64,000 nucleotides of DNA from Acanthosepion esculentum (GCA_964036315.1 OZ038480.1:12749805-12813804), one strand, 5' to 3'. Numbered from the stretch's first letter, positions 41,265 through 53,600 are shown. Made by a program: numbers and translations. Notes: a model not told the origin generated them from the letters alone.

Positions 41265-41865
41265 GATACCTTTGTACATCAAAAATTTTGTTTATTAATA
41301 TTTGATTATTAAATCAAAATTATTTAATACTGAGTAATATGTGATTTCTTTTGTTGGGGTCCCGGAAGTAATTAATTTAAACAGGATAATGCGAGAAAAA
41401 ATCTTTGATATTTTTCTTGTCATTACAGGTTAGTTGCTACATAAATCAAACTTGATTATGCAATAGTTGTAAAACCAAGAAAGGGGCTCAATGTGAACAA
41501 CGTACGTGTCTAAACCTATTCTCTGTTAAAATTGAAAGCTAATTAGAAACACCCACAATATTGCGTGGGCAATTAAAGGTTTTCGTATTTATTTCCCTTG
41601 ATGATGAATTTTTGTTGTCATGATTCACACCTGACAAATGCTATACAATGGATGAACCAAGTTAACAAAAAAAAATAAACGAATGAAAGATTCAAAAGTC
41701 CGATGAATTTAATGTTCAATTAACACGGAAAGATTATTCTTTTCATATATCGGGTAACTGATTACCAGTTTAGTGTTTCTTGGAGGTACTTATGAGATCG
41801 AGGAAAAAGAAAAAGAAAATAAAGAAAATTGTAATGACGAAGACACTAAATATTAGGATATTTTC
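41265..41865. other. No recognised feature
   Basis: AT-rich sequence without assignable frames. Confidence 0.4.
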
Positions 41866-41869
41866 TTTT

Positions 41870-42392
41870 AAAGTGTAAGGAACGAACATTCTTAACGGAT
41901 TTGTTGAAAAAGAGTTTACGGGTCTAAGGTACGAAATTTTCAGACATTTTCCTTCAAACAATAACAAGCGACCATTATTAGCGGTTTTGTTCAAAATGCA
42001 TTTACGAGACTAAGGCACAAAATATTCAGTCATTTTCTTTCAAAAAATAAGGAAAGACCATTATTAGTGGTTTTGTTCGAAATGCGTTTACCAGTCGAAG
42101 GTACGAAATATTCAGACATTTTCTCTCAAACAGTAAGGAACGACCATTATTAGCGGATATCTTCGAAATGCGTTTACGAGTCTAAGGCACGAAATATTGT
42201 GACATTTTCTCGGAAATGAATGGAACGACCATTATTTGCGGTTTTGTTCGAAATGCGTTTACGAATCTAAGGCACGAAATATTCAGACAATTTCTCTGAA
42301 ATGAATGGAACGACCATTATTAGAGGATGTGTTTTGTTCAAAATGGGTTTAGACGGATAATCTAGAAAATATTCAGACATTTTCTTTAAAAA
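41870..42392. repeat. ~86-bp tandem repeat, six units
   Basis: The block GA(C/A)CATTATTAG recurs at about 41884, 41970, 42056, 42142, 42227 and 42312 (steps of 85-86 bp). The other conserved part is 'AAATGCGTTTACGAGTCTAA'. Units diverge by roughly a tenth to a fifth by eye. Confidence 0.92.
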
Positions 42393-43054
42393 ATTGAAAA
42401 TCAATATTTTTTACCGGATATGCGCAAAATGCTATCGGCCGCTAGGGATTAATTAACTAGGTACACTACTATAGTTTACTGTAGTCGAAAGTCTATCAAG
42501 TTAAACTCTCAATTAACCTCCGGCTACTGCCTTAAGGATTTTCGTCTGAAGATCTGGTTTAGGGCCCCAAATGCGGAATGGTGGCATACTGTTTCCCCTT
42601 CCGGCGAATCTTCTTCTTCATCGTTGGTACCATACTGTATTTGTTTATCTTTACATTGGGACTCTGCCAGCAACGTTGAGATTGGTATCTTGACGTGAGT
42701 GTGGACCAAGATCGCCATAACTCCTGCACACAATCCCGAAGCACACCTGAAACGGATACAAATCACGTCGGCTTGTTTGATCCTTTCTGAAATTGATCGT
42801 ATCCTTCCACTGCGAGTGGTCGCGATTCGAATCCAGGTAAAGTCGGTATCTGGGGTGCTGATTTTTAAGGTAGTTCGATCATATATAATTTTGACGACAT
42901 ACATTCTTCACGTGTATCTATTTATCCGGACGAAGCAAATATTTCGAAATAGCTATCAGATCATAACATTTTAAAACGGACAATATACCGTGTTTATGAA
43001 TTTCGGCTCATTGGTTCAACCAGTGAACTGAGATGTCTATTTTCAAAATTCTAC
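42393..43054. other. Unassigned; a 126-codon minus frame of unknown nature
   Basis: The minus frame 42904-42524 is open and GC-richer, with a glutamate-rich stretch (TNDEEEDSPEGE) but no domain I recognise. The plus strand at about 42805-42840 reads GCGAGTGGTCGCGATTCGAATCC-like tRNA-type words, so a SINE origin is possible. Confidence 0.3.
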
Positions 43055-43056
43055 TA

Positions 43057-44452
43057 CAGTAGAATCCCTCATATCCGGAATCCCTCGTATCCGGAATCCC
43101 TCATATCCGGAGTGCCTCATATCTGGAATCCCATATATCTGTACATAATTTTGATCTGTATATTTCAACTATTTCGGTGATATGTAACTGATTTAAAATT
43201 TCTGTTTTTCAGGAATTTTACTTTAGATAATTTCTTACGCTTATTTCACCCTAATGGCTTGTATTGGTGCAAAAGATGATGGGAGTAAGAGGAAAGGATG
43301 ACAAAGAAACACATCTGCAACAAGATAGGGACGAGATGCATAATTGTGAAGAAACCAGGACTGAAATTGAAAGAGCTATTGAAAAGGTTGTCAGGAAAGA
43401 AAGCCAGCATTCAGCTATGACGATTGCAATAACGCACGCAGAGCTAAAAATTGACTTTCGTTTAAAAATCCTCGTTACATTATTTGTTTCGCATACGTGG
43501 CATACTTAATTTAATGAATTTTCATTAACATTACATAATTTATTTCTTTTTCCTTAAAATCAATTCCGTTATATTTCACTCACCATTAGCTTATTTTGTT
43601 TACTATAAAACATGGAAAATAAATGTTAAACCTGATTTCAGTTCTTTTATTTTAATCTAAATATAACCCCTCATATCCGGACTTTGTAACCAATTCCTCA
43701 TATCCGGAATCCCTCATATCCGGAATTTCTAATATCCGGTCTTTGTAACCAATTCCTCATATCCGGAATCCCTCATATCTGGAATCCCTCATATCCGGTC
43801 TTTGTAACCAATTTCTCATATCCGAAATCCCTCTTATCTGGAATACCTCATATCTGGAATCCCTCATATCCGGTCTTTGTAACCAATTCTTCATATCCGG
43901 AATCCCTCATATCCGGTCTTTGTAACCAATCCCTCATATCCGGAATCCCTCATATCTGGAATCACTCATATCTGGAATCCCTCATATCCGGTCTTTGTAG
44001 CCAATTCCTCATATCCGAAATCCCTCCTATCTGGAATCACTCATATCTGGAATCCCTCATATCCGGTCTTTGTAGCCAATTCCTCATATCCGAAATCCCT
44101 CTTATCTGGAATCTTATCTGGAATCCCTCATATCTGGAATCCCTCATATCCGGTCTTTGTAACCAATTCCTCATATCTGGAATTCCTCATATCCGGAATC
44201 CCTCATATCCGGAATCTCTCATATCCGGTTTTGTAACCAATTCCTCATATCCGGAATCTCTCATATCCGGTCTTTGTAACCAATTCCTCATATCCGGAAT
44301 CCCTCATATCCGGAATCTCTCATATCCGGTCTTTGTAACCAATTCCTCATATCCGGAATCCCTCATATCCGGAATCTCTCATATCCGGTCTTTGTAACCA
44401 ATTCCTCATATCCGGAAGGCCTTCTCTAGTCCGGTTTTCAATGATTCTACTG
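43057..44452. mobile_element. Pogo/Tigger-like element filled with its own terminal motif
   Basis: Ends are inverted: CAGTAGAATCCCTCATATCC at 43057 and the complement of 'CAGTAGAATCATTGAAAACC' at 44452, both next to TA (43055-43056, 44453-44454). CAGT ends plus TA duplication fit pogo/Tigger-type Tc1/mariner elements. Between about 43660 and 44420 the motif 'GGAATCCCTCATATCC' is repeated dozens of times in ~15-bp steps, with 'GGTCTTTGTAACCAATT' inserted every 45-75 bp. The 81-codon frame at 43264-43509 (KDDKETHLQQDRDEMHN) is not a transposase that I recognise. Confidence 0.8.
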
Positions 44453-44459
44453 TATTATG

Positions 44460-44880
44460 AAAGTTGATTTTTCCCTTGACAGATTGGCACGAGAGAATTT
44501 CCTCTCCTCACTTTTTTAATATGATTTTGTGCTGGGCTCAGCGATGCTCAATAAATAACTATAAAACAGTAAATGCCAAGGTCAGCTAACGAAACAGACA
44601 CGCGACCGTATTAATTAACTTTGCATATGTGCTAATTACGTTAGATTCAAATTATCTGACTATCTGTCGCTTTTTTCTGATCAGCAATACTTGTTCGGTA
44701 ACTCGTACTTGCCTGCACAGATCAGAGGTAAGTGAAAAGAGCATCGATTTAAGGAGACACGTTGCTATAATCGCTTCAGATTAGAACATTTCTGTAAGAT
44801 CTGTTATTTTTTTAAAATATTTATTTTTTGTTTTCTTTGAGCCAATGTTCTGATATGATGGGAATTTTAATCTGTATTGC
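44460..44880. other. No recognised feature
   Basis: Unassigned AT-rich sequence. Confidence 0.4.
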
Positions 44881-44897
44881 CAAGATAATCAGATTAT

Positions 44898-44918
44898 ATA
44901 CACACACACACACACACG

Positions 44919-44998
<80 letters not shown>
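44898..44998. repeat. (CA)n(TA)n microsatellite
   Basis: CA units then about 60 bp of TA. Confidence 0.96.
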
Positions 44999-44999
<1 letters not shown>

Positions 45000-45469
45000 T
45001 TAAAAACGACAGACAAGGTGCTTTTATTTAGTTTTTTTATATAATTTCTCATGCGATCTAAAAAAAAAATTATTTTCGGATGTTAAATTTTATAAAAACT
45101 GTCCGAATGTTCTTTTTATCCGAGCGCTTTTAGCTATACATTTAACCATTTTCAAGGATTATATTTTAACTGTTAAGATTAGAAATAGTTTGTTGTATGT
45201 ATGTTTTATGAAATATATTTTTCTTTCAAAACACGGTCAAGATATTATGTCCATGTTCAAAGTTGAAATTATTAAGTGTTGGTTTGTTTGTTTTCATTAA
45301 TAAGGCTTCCATTATTTTTTTTTTGGCATGTAGATGATGCTATTATATTAGTGTTGTCGACAAGTATGTTACGAATAGTGTCCGGTAGGTTTCCATGATT
45401 ATTTAAATGAGACATAATTGAGCTATGGTCAGAAAGGTGTAGAGTTAGATTTTTTAAATCATTTATCAT
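45000..45469 (-). pseudogene. Penelope-like element: 3' end followed by 5' segment, minus strand
   Basis: The minus frame 45469-45272 reads [20 protein letters not shown], then LPDTIRNILVDNTNIIASST, a motif typical of the extreme C-terminus of Penelope proteins. Leftwards (45160-45000) the N-terminal segment (KKNIRTVF.., KAPCLSFL) follows in broken frame. 3' end before 5' start on the same strand is the head-to-tail order known for Penelope elements. Confidence 0.68.
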
Positions 45470-45474
45470 CCTTA

Positions 45475-45970
<496 letters not shown>

Positions 45971-45974
45971 CGAA

Positions 45975-48900
45975 ATCAATTGCTCGACAGTAAATTGCTC
46001 GAAATCAATTGCTCGAAAAATAATTTCTCGAACTATCAATTGCTCGAAAGGCAAATTGCTCGAAAGCTTTGTTTAAAAAAAACTACATTGTTTCTAATAT
46101 TTAGTATAAGATAAAATAATACAACTTTATTGTTGTTAACTGAACAGTTAAAATTAAAGAACGAGTACATTTATATAACAGGTCTTATTTTTTAAACATT
46201 TTTTGTCATAGTTTAAAATAAAGGGTACATTTTTATTATTACTGTTATTCTTCTTGATTTAAAAAAATATAAATATTGTTGCTAATATTTACTCTATTAT
46301 TATGAAATATTATATGCAACACTTCTTAAATATTGTTCAACATTGTTGTGTCACAGTTTGATACAATGATACAACTTTAATCGCATTGCACAGTCACGGT
46401 ACTTTTTTCTGCCCTCAGCTTCACTCACTCATCCCACATATTGCTCTATTCTTTGTTCTCTCTTTAGTCCATCAATAATGACAATAGATATTGGTTGCTA
46501 TGGGAAGAAAGGAAGAATCACACGTACAAAGAGTAGCCTTGCCACCGTGTGTTGAATCGGCCAAAGGAGAAAGTCCTACATGATTGACTGCTAACGTGAG
46601 CGTTGTGGTTCCTTTTATATCCAAGTCCGTTGACATGGTGCATCGAGCAATGAAAATAATTAGATAAATGTGCCTTTCGAGCAATCGTTAGTTCGAAAAA
46701 TTATTTTTCGAACAATTGATTTCAAGCAATTTACTGTTAAGCATTTGATTCGAGGAATTTCCTGTCGAGCAATGGATTTCGATCAATTTACTGCCGAGCA
46801 ATTTATATCGGGTAATTTACTGTCGAGCAATTGATCTCGAGTAATTTACGGTTGAGTAATTGATTTCAAGCAATTAAATGTCGAGCAATTGATTTCGAGT
46901 AATTTACTGTCGAGCATATGATTTCGAGCAATTGATTTCGAGCAATTTACTGTCGGGCAATTGATTTCGAGTAATTTACTGTCGAGTAATTTACTATCGA
47001 GCAATTTACTGTCGGGCAATTGATTTCGAGTAATTTACTGTCGAGCAATTTACTATCGAGCAATTGATTTCGAGCAATTTACTGTCGAGCAATTGATTTC
47101 GAGCAATTTACTGTCGGGCAATTGATTTCTCGTAATTTACTGTCGAGAAATTTGCTGTCGAGCAATTGATTTCAAGTAATTTATTGTTGAGCAATTGATT
47201 TCAAGTAATTTACTGTCCAGCAATTGATTTCAGGTAATTTACTGTTGAGCAAATGATTTCGAGAAATTTACTCTCAAGCATATGATTTCGAGCAATTTAC
47301 CATCGAGAAATTTACTGTCAAGCAATTGATTTCCAGTAATTTACTGTTGAGCAATTGATTTCGAGCAATTTACTGTCGAGCAATTGATTTCGAGCAATTT
47401 ACTGTCGAGCAATTGATTTCAGGTAATCTATTGTTGAACAATTGATTTCGAGAAATTTACTGTCAAGCATATGATTTCGAGCAATTTACCAGAGAGTAAT
47501 TTAGTGTCGAGTATTTGATCTCGAGTAATTTACTCTCGAGCAATTGATTTAAAGCAATTTACTGTCGGGCAATTGATTTCGAGTAATTTACAGTTGAGAA
47601 ATTTACTGTCGAGCAATTGATTTCGAGCAATTTAATGTCGGGAAATTAATTTCAAGTAATTTACTGTCGAGCAATTGATTTCGAGCAATTTACTGTAGAT
47701 CAATTGATTTCGAGCAATTTACTGTCGAGCAACTGATTTCAATCAATTTACGATCGAGCAATTGATTTAAAGTAATTTACTGTCGAGCAATTGATTTCGA
47801 GTAATTTACTGTCAAGCATATGATTTCGAGTAAATTAATGTCGAGCAATTGATTTCAATCAATGTCGAGCTTATGTTTTCGAGTTATGTACTGTCAATCA
47901 ATTGACTCTCGAGCAATTGATTTCAAGTAATTTACTGTCGAGCAATTGATTTCGAGCAATTTACTGTGGAGCAATTGATTTCGAGTAATTTACTGTCGAG
48001 CAATTGATTTCGAGCAATTTACAGTCGAGCAATTGATTCCGTGTAATTTAATGTCGAGCAATTTACTGTCGAGCATATGATTTCGAGAAAATGATTTCGA
48101 GTAATTTACCGTGAGAAATTGATTTCGAGCAGTTTATTGTCGAGCAATTCATTTCAAGCTATTAACACTCGAGCAATTGATTTCCAGTAATTTACTGCCG
48201 AGAAATTGATTTCGGGCAATTTACTGTCGAGCAATTGATTTTGAGTAATTTACTGTCTAGCAATTTTCTGTCTAGCATATGATTTCGAGCAATTGATTTC
48301 GAGTAATTTACCGTGAGAAATTGATTTCGAGCAATTTACTCTCGAGCAATTAATTTCGAGTAATTTAATGTCGAGTAATTTATTTTAAAGCAATTTACTT
48401 TCGAGTAATTTACTGTCGAGTAATTTACTGTCGAGTAATTGATTTCAAGCAATTAACTGTCGAGCAATTGATTTTGAGTAATTTACTGTCGAGCAATTGA
48501 TTTCGAGCAATTTACTGTCAAGCAATTGATTTCAAGTAATTTATTGTTGAGGAATTGACTTCGAGAAATTTACTGTCAAGCATATGATTTCGAGCAATTC
48601 ACTGTTGAGCAATTGATTTCGAGCAATTTACTGTCAGACATATGATTTCAAGCAATTTAATGTCGAGCAATTGACTTCAATCAATTTACTGTCGAGCAAT
48701 TGATTTCGAGCAACATACTGTCGAGCAAATGATTTCAAGTAATTTACTCTCGAGCATATGATTTCGAGCAATTCACTTTCGAGCAATTGATTTCCAGTAA
48801 TTTACTGTCGAGGAATTGATTTCAAGCAATTAATTATCGAGCAATAGATTTCGAGCAATTTACTGTCGAGCGATATATTTCGAGTAATTTACTGTCGCGC

Positions 48901-49505
48901 AATTGATTTCAAGTAATTTATTGTTGAGCAATTGACTTCGAGAAATTTACTGTCAAGCATATGATTTCGAGTAATTTACCATCGTGAAATTTACTGTCGA
49001 GCAATTTATTTCCAGTAATTTATTTTCGATCAATTGATTTCGAGCAATTTACTGTGGAGCAATTGATTTCCAGAAATTTACTGTCAAGCATATGATTTCG
49101 AACAATTTGCTGTTGAGCTATTGATCTTGAGTAATTTACTGTCAAGCAATTTAATGTCGAGCAATTGATTTCAATCAATTTACTCTCGAGCAATTGATTT
49201 CAAGCAATTAACTGTCGAGCAATTGATTTCGAGCATTTTACTGTCGAGCAATTGATTTCGAGAAATTTACATTCAAGCAATTGATTTCAAGTAATTTATT
49301 GTTGAGGAATTGATTTGGAAAAATTTACTGTCAAGCATATTATTTCGAGCAATTTACAATCCAAAATGTACTGTCGAGCAATTGATTTCGATTAATTTAC
49401 TGTCGAGCAATTGATTTCTAGAAATTTACTGTGAAGCATATGATTTCGAGCAATTTACTGTCGAGCAATTTACTGTCAAGCATATGATTTCGAGCAATTA
49501 ACCGT
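45975..49505. mobile_element. Mutator-like element or foldback with a satellite-expanded end (tentative)
   Basis: Left end (45975-46065) carries 'TCAATTGCTCGA' words and reads AAAAATAATTTCTCGAACT, then AATTGCTCGAAAGGCAAA. The right side at 46672-46740 is the mirror image (TGCCTTTCGAGCAATCG, GTTCGAAAAATTATTTTTCG). The ~600-bp centre (46070-46670) has no recognisable transposase; a 70-codon minus frame at 46472-46684 is unassigned. Similar 'TTCGAA/CAATTA' ends surround a real Mutator-type transposase remnant at 55735-56410, which suggests the class. The right end is extended by the 29-bp array. Confidence 0.5.
46690..49505. repeat. 29-bp satellite array, ~2.8 kb
   Basis: The unit is a double half-repeat: CGAGCAATTGATTT (14) plus CGAGCAATTTACTGT (15). 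I see roughly ninety-odd degenerate units to 49505, with variants such as CATATGATTTCGAG and TCAAGTAATTTA. The core word CAATTG is palindromic. The array is cleanly bounded on the right by GTTAGGAAGAAG. Confidence 0.96.
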
Positions 49506-49509
49506 TAGG

Positions 49510-49840
49510 AAGAAGTATGTTTTTCGGTGTAGAATTGTAATCCAAAAGAAATTAGATTGGTTCAACTCCATGGAGGTAGCATAGCATTTACCGAGCAGAA
49601 AAGACCTGCACTAGAGTTCATCTGTCGGTTTAGCATGCTAATAGCAATAGAATATCGACATGCTTGTAACTCTTTGTGGGTAAGACGTTGCCGAGTGGCG
49701 AATATGTCTCCGCCCCCGATAAAACAGTGTGGACGATTTGGAACTCTATTAATGGTTGAAAGAAAAGATTGAGAAACTTTATAACCAGATATGACAGCAG
49801 TATTACATTTTTGATTTTTTTTTTTACAGGTGTCAGATTA
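49510..49840. other. Unassigned sequence
   Basis: A 71-codon plus frame at 49557-49772 and a minus frame at 49630-49854 have no motif I recognise. Confidence 0.35.
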
Positions 49841-49844
49841 TACC

Positions 49845-50130
49845 AAATAGACAAATACTTGAAAGGAGAGAGAAATTCGTATGGCGAGGGAAATTAAGAA
49901 TGCCCCGGACCGAGCATATGTTAAATGAGGAGGTTTTAAAATGAATAAGCTCTACAAAGAGAAACCTGAAGATGTTGGGATACATGGTGAGGAAAGAAAA
50001 CTTGGAGAATGCAACACTCTCACTAAACCTATCAAAAGTAAGAGAAGTTGAGAAATTATCACGAAGACAAATACTAGAACAGATTACTGCAAGTGACAAA
50101 AGAAGTTATGGAGAGTCATATCTCTTAATC
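49845..50130 (+). pseudogene. LINE-B C-terminal fragment
   Basis: In one frame: VWRGKLRMPRTEHMLNEEVL, a stop, then LKMLGYMVRKENLENATLSL. This matches the order 'FYRRMLRI.WT.H.SNEEVL' then 'LKFLGH..RKE.LENL.L' of the family at 20820-21010. One stop and divergence; truncated at both sides. Confidence 0.7.
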
Positions 50131-50139
50131 CAGAACGGA

Positions 50140-50415
50140 TATGGATTGACATCAAATCCGTCTAGAACTTTAGCATTATCCTTAATATTGTTTATTTCTA
50201 TTTAAGTTCCTTAATATTTACAATAAACTTTGGAAAATTAAAAGTTAATATCAAGTCTCCTCTACTTCAGCATTTTTCTAAGTATTATTACTAATTTTGT
50301 TGGGTCGAAAAAAATGTTCGTGTTGATTGTTAGCTGAATTTCAAAAACCATATTCAGATATTGTACCTAAAGTTATTCAGCGGCATGTGATTTTACTTAA
50401 AGTACAGATTTTTTA
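50140..50415. other. AT-rich spacer
   Basis: No recognisable feature. Confidence 0.4.
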
Positions 50416-50419
50416 AATC

Positions 50420-50655
50420 ATTTCACCCTAGGTAAGGTGATAAAGCTACTATGACATAAGGGGGTTAATGAGGCTGAAGAAAAAAAAAGTTGCCGAAAGG
50501 AAAGTACAATGAAAAGAATAGGATTCAAGAAGATAGAAGATTAAATCTTTGGAGATTTTAGTTGACAGAAAGCTGGAATACAATTCAATAGGCGAGAGAA
50601 GAAACTATTGGAATAGAAGTTACGGCTGCATTTAGCAATTTCAGCTGGCTGACAA
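50420..50655 (-). mobile_element. LINE-A 3' end, minus strand
   Basis: Inverted tail (TTTCACCCTAGGTAAGGTGA) then complement of the coding end; truncated near 50655. Confidence 0.72.
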
Positions 50656-50664
50656 TCTAGTACA

Positions 50665-50975
50665 GTGTTTCTCAAATGATGTCCCTGGGCAACCTGGTGC
50701 GTCCTGGAAGATGTCTAGGTGCACCCTGGCATTCCAGAGAAATACAAGAAATAAATATACTTACTTTAGTATATTTCTGTACCCGTCTCGTTCATATTTA
50801 TGTGAATTAGGCTTTTCTGCTCTCACCACAATTAAATGCAAAACGAGAGGAACTCTTCAATGTATTGAGGAGGAAATGAAAGTTTGCCTATCAAATATAC
50901 ACCCAAACATTGAAGAAATCGCTAAGACTCATCAGGCTCCTGTTTCTCATAAATACAAAAATGAATAAACTTAAG
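50665..50975 (+). pseudogene. hAT-type transposase C-terminal (dimerisation) fragment, copy 1
   Basis: Opens with CAGTGTTTCTCAAATGATGT, a hAT-style terminal repeat. A frame at 50711-50968 contains SYLCELGFSALTTIKCKTRG, then EEEMKVCLSNIHPNIEEIAK and HQAPVSH before a stop. This matches the hAT C-terminal dimerisation region of ZBED5-like proteins ('LCE.GFSAL..IK.K.R..L', 'LR..LS.I.P.IE.L...QAH.SH'). The RNase H-like catalytic domain and BED finger are missing, so it is an internally deleted derivative. Confidence 0.78.
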
Positions 50976-51049
50976 GTATGTTTCATTTTTTAAATTTTTT
51001 TATTTCATTATTTCTTTAATATAGGGGGAATGGACAAAGGATAAAAGAT

Positions 51050-51350
51050 GAACGGAGTTCAAGACATCAGAAGATGGCGATTGAGGTTGCATTTAAATTT
51101 TTGAAGATTGTAGTTAATAGGGAAGCAAGTAAACGGAAGGGAGTTCCACAGGCGGGAAGTGCGAGAAAACGAAGCTGTTGGAGTAGAACTATTTCAACGG
51201 TAAAAAGGTGGCACATAGGTTCCAACCTAGTAGAACGTTTAAATTTATGGAACCTGGGTACTAGGGAAAACAAAACTCGACAGAACAGCTGCCATGAAAA
51301 TATTTGTAGAAAAGACAGAGAGAAGTCATCACGTCTGTGAAATAAGTAGA
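51050..51350 (-). pseudogene. LINE-A 3' coding end, minus strand
   Basis: The minus frame 51363-51067 reads FSLVPRFHKFKRSTRLEPMC, then CGTPFRLLASLLTTIFKNLN, matching the block 'LVP...F.R.TR' and a frame-shifted 'LWNSFP..C' of LINE-A. Confidence 0.75.
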
Positions 51351-51454
51351 TTGCGACTTCCATGGAAATAAAAATACCCGTGAATATGTGAACTTAACAA
51401 CTTTAACCATCTATTGCAAGAACCCTCATAAATATAAATTCATATCATTATTTC

Positions 51455-51710
51455 AAAGCAATGGCCCTCAAAGGGTGCGTCTCGGCGCCATCGTGCGTCC
51501 TGGAAGATGTCTAGGTGCACCCTGGCATTCCAGAGAAATACAAGAAATAAATATACTTACTTTAGTATATCCCTGTACCCGTCTCGTTCATATTTATGTG
51601 AATTAGGCTTTTCTGCTCTCACCACAATTAACTGCAAAAAGAGAGGAACTCTTCAATGTATTGAGGAGGAAATGAGAGTTTGACTATCAAATATACATGG
51701 AATAAAATTT
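51455..51710 (+). repeat. hAT-derived fragment, copy 2
   Basis: Near-identical to 50700-50890 (CCTGGAAGATGTCTAGGTGC onwards, then GAGGAACTCTTCAATGTATT) but with a different left edge ('GGGTGCGTCTCGGCGCCATC') and cut off earlier. The reading frame is broken (TGA before TATC near 51681). Confidence 0.85.
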
Positions 51711-51942
51711 ATAATTCGTATTTTCAATCTTATTATTAATCTTAAATGTTAATCTGAGTCTAAATTCAAATCCAAAACTAATCTACGATTTTTATTTAAA
51801 TACTTAACAACAATAATTATCCTCCTTAGCAATAAAATATCTCGCGATAACCGGAAATATTAAACAAACGGTGTTGCCCAAAATTTGCACCTGAAGACTG
51901 AAAATCGCATGAAACTCCGTTTTGTACATTTAACGTATGCTG

Positions 51943-52002
<60 letters not shown>
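51943..52002. repeat. (TA)n microsatellite
   Basis: About 60 bp of TA. Confidence 0.97.
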
Positions 52003-52004
<2 letters not shown>

Positions 52005-52008
<4 letters not shown>

Positions 52009-52625
52009 TGAAAATGGGAAGCATAGAAAAAACAGAACAGAAGCAGAAAAATAATTTGGTATACGCTCGCTTACAACCAAATGGTAAAGGACAAATTAGG
52101 ACAAAACTTCCTCTCATTTATAGTCAAGCATTTTCCCAGTGAAAGTAAACTAAGTACTATTTTCAATAAAAATACACTAAACTTAAGTTACAGCTATACT
52201 GAAAACTTAGAAAAATTATTAAGAAACATAATGCTAATATCTTAAATAAACACTTATATCTGAATTAAAAAATTTTAGACAATGGAAAAATAAAAACTGA
52301 TGAGGATAAACAAAAATTATGTAACTGTAGAAACCTTCATAACTGTCCTCTACAAAATAAATGTCGCACGGAATCATTAGTATACCAATGCAATATATCT
52401 TCTATTGAAAATCCTGAAAATATAAACATATGTATAGGTTTCACTAGCCATGAGTTCAAAAAAAGGTTCAACCAACATCAAAGTTCATTTAGGATAAATA
52501 AATATAAAAATCAAACATCTCTCTCAAAATACTTCTGGCACCTAAAAGAATCAAATAAAACACCTACAGTAAAATGAAATAAATATGAAAAGCTAGAATA
52601 TGTAGGCCATTAAATGACCCATGTC
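52005..52625 (+). pseudogene. GIY-YIG endonuclease-like C-terminal relic (Penelope-type)
   Basis: From about 52260: DEDKQKLCNCRNLHNCPLQN, then KCRTESLVYQCNISSIENPE, ICIGFTSHEFKKRFNQHQSS and TSLSKYFWHLKESNKTPTVK. The arrangement 'C.CR....CPL...C....+VY.A', 'Y.G.T...FK.R...H..SF', 'T.LS+Y+W.LK' is that of the Cys-rich linker and GIY-YIG endonuclease of Penelope-like retroelements. The left part (52005-52250) is coding-like but broken by stops. A TGA follows TVK at about 52577, where a tryptophan is usual. Confidence 0.75.
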
Positions 52626-52629
52626 CTTT

Positions 52630-53470
52630 GTACATACATGAGAAACTATATATTACTAAGTTTATAAAAATAAAAGTTTACTGAATCAGAGAAATAAATT
52701 AGCTATTTTTTGCCGTCATTGTCATAAATTTTACTTAAATAAAATTTACATATAAAATTAAAAAAAAAATGTGACCTGGTAATATACATACTTATACATG
52801 ATATGAAATAATAATTTTACATACTGTAAGTAATTCTAATACATTTACTTGTTTTTAAAAAGATATACAGTCTATTAAAAATTAAAAGTGAAAATTTTTT
52901 TAAATTGTAGTTAAATAAAAAGTATTCTAACCTAAATCTGTAAGTATACAAATAGAAAAAATGCCGTAAGAAGTTTTGCCGTTAGCAATAAAATTTAAAA
53001 AAAATCCAGACGACTTGCATTTAGCGGATGTCAGAATTCGTTGAAAAATACATCCCTACACATCCCTAAACATAACCCCTTTTTCGAACGTAACTAATAA
53101 CTGATGCAACAAAAGTTAATGAAAATGAACACGCTGCCACCCCTTGTCTGGATGAGTGGATTTCTCTTTATCCTTGGAAACAGTGAATTATGAATTTTTG
53201 CCGTGCCTTTAAAACTCGGTAAATTTAAAAATAAGTCACTCGAAAATTCGCTTGAGGATGAAATGGAACTAATGTTTTTAATTTAATTACAAAATTAAAT
53301 TCGAAGCTTTTAGCTTCCATTTTTGAAACATGGTTATTACTGTGTAGCGAAAAAAAACATATTTTAAATCAGTTAATTTATAATATTAATGATTTGTAAA
53401 TTTACATTGAGCACTATTTTGTAAAAATAAAAATATCTATAAGAACACCGGATTATATATCTTACTATTC
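52630..53470. other. AT-rich region without recognisable features
   Basis: No motif or frame of interest. Confidence 0.4.
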
Positions 53471-53476
53471 TTTCTT

Positions 53477-53600
<124 letters not shown>

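Noticed and set aside
43264..43509. Possible pogo transposase in the Tigger-like element
   Set aside because: The 81-codon frame lacks any DDE or CENP-B-type motif I can recognise, so it was not called a transposase.
46690..49505. CRISPR-like array (regular repeats with spacers)
   Set aside because: The units are contiguous 29-bp degenerate repeats without unique spacers, in an animal genome. It is a satellite.
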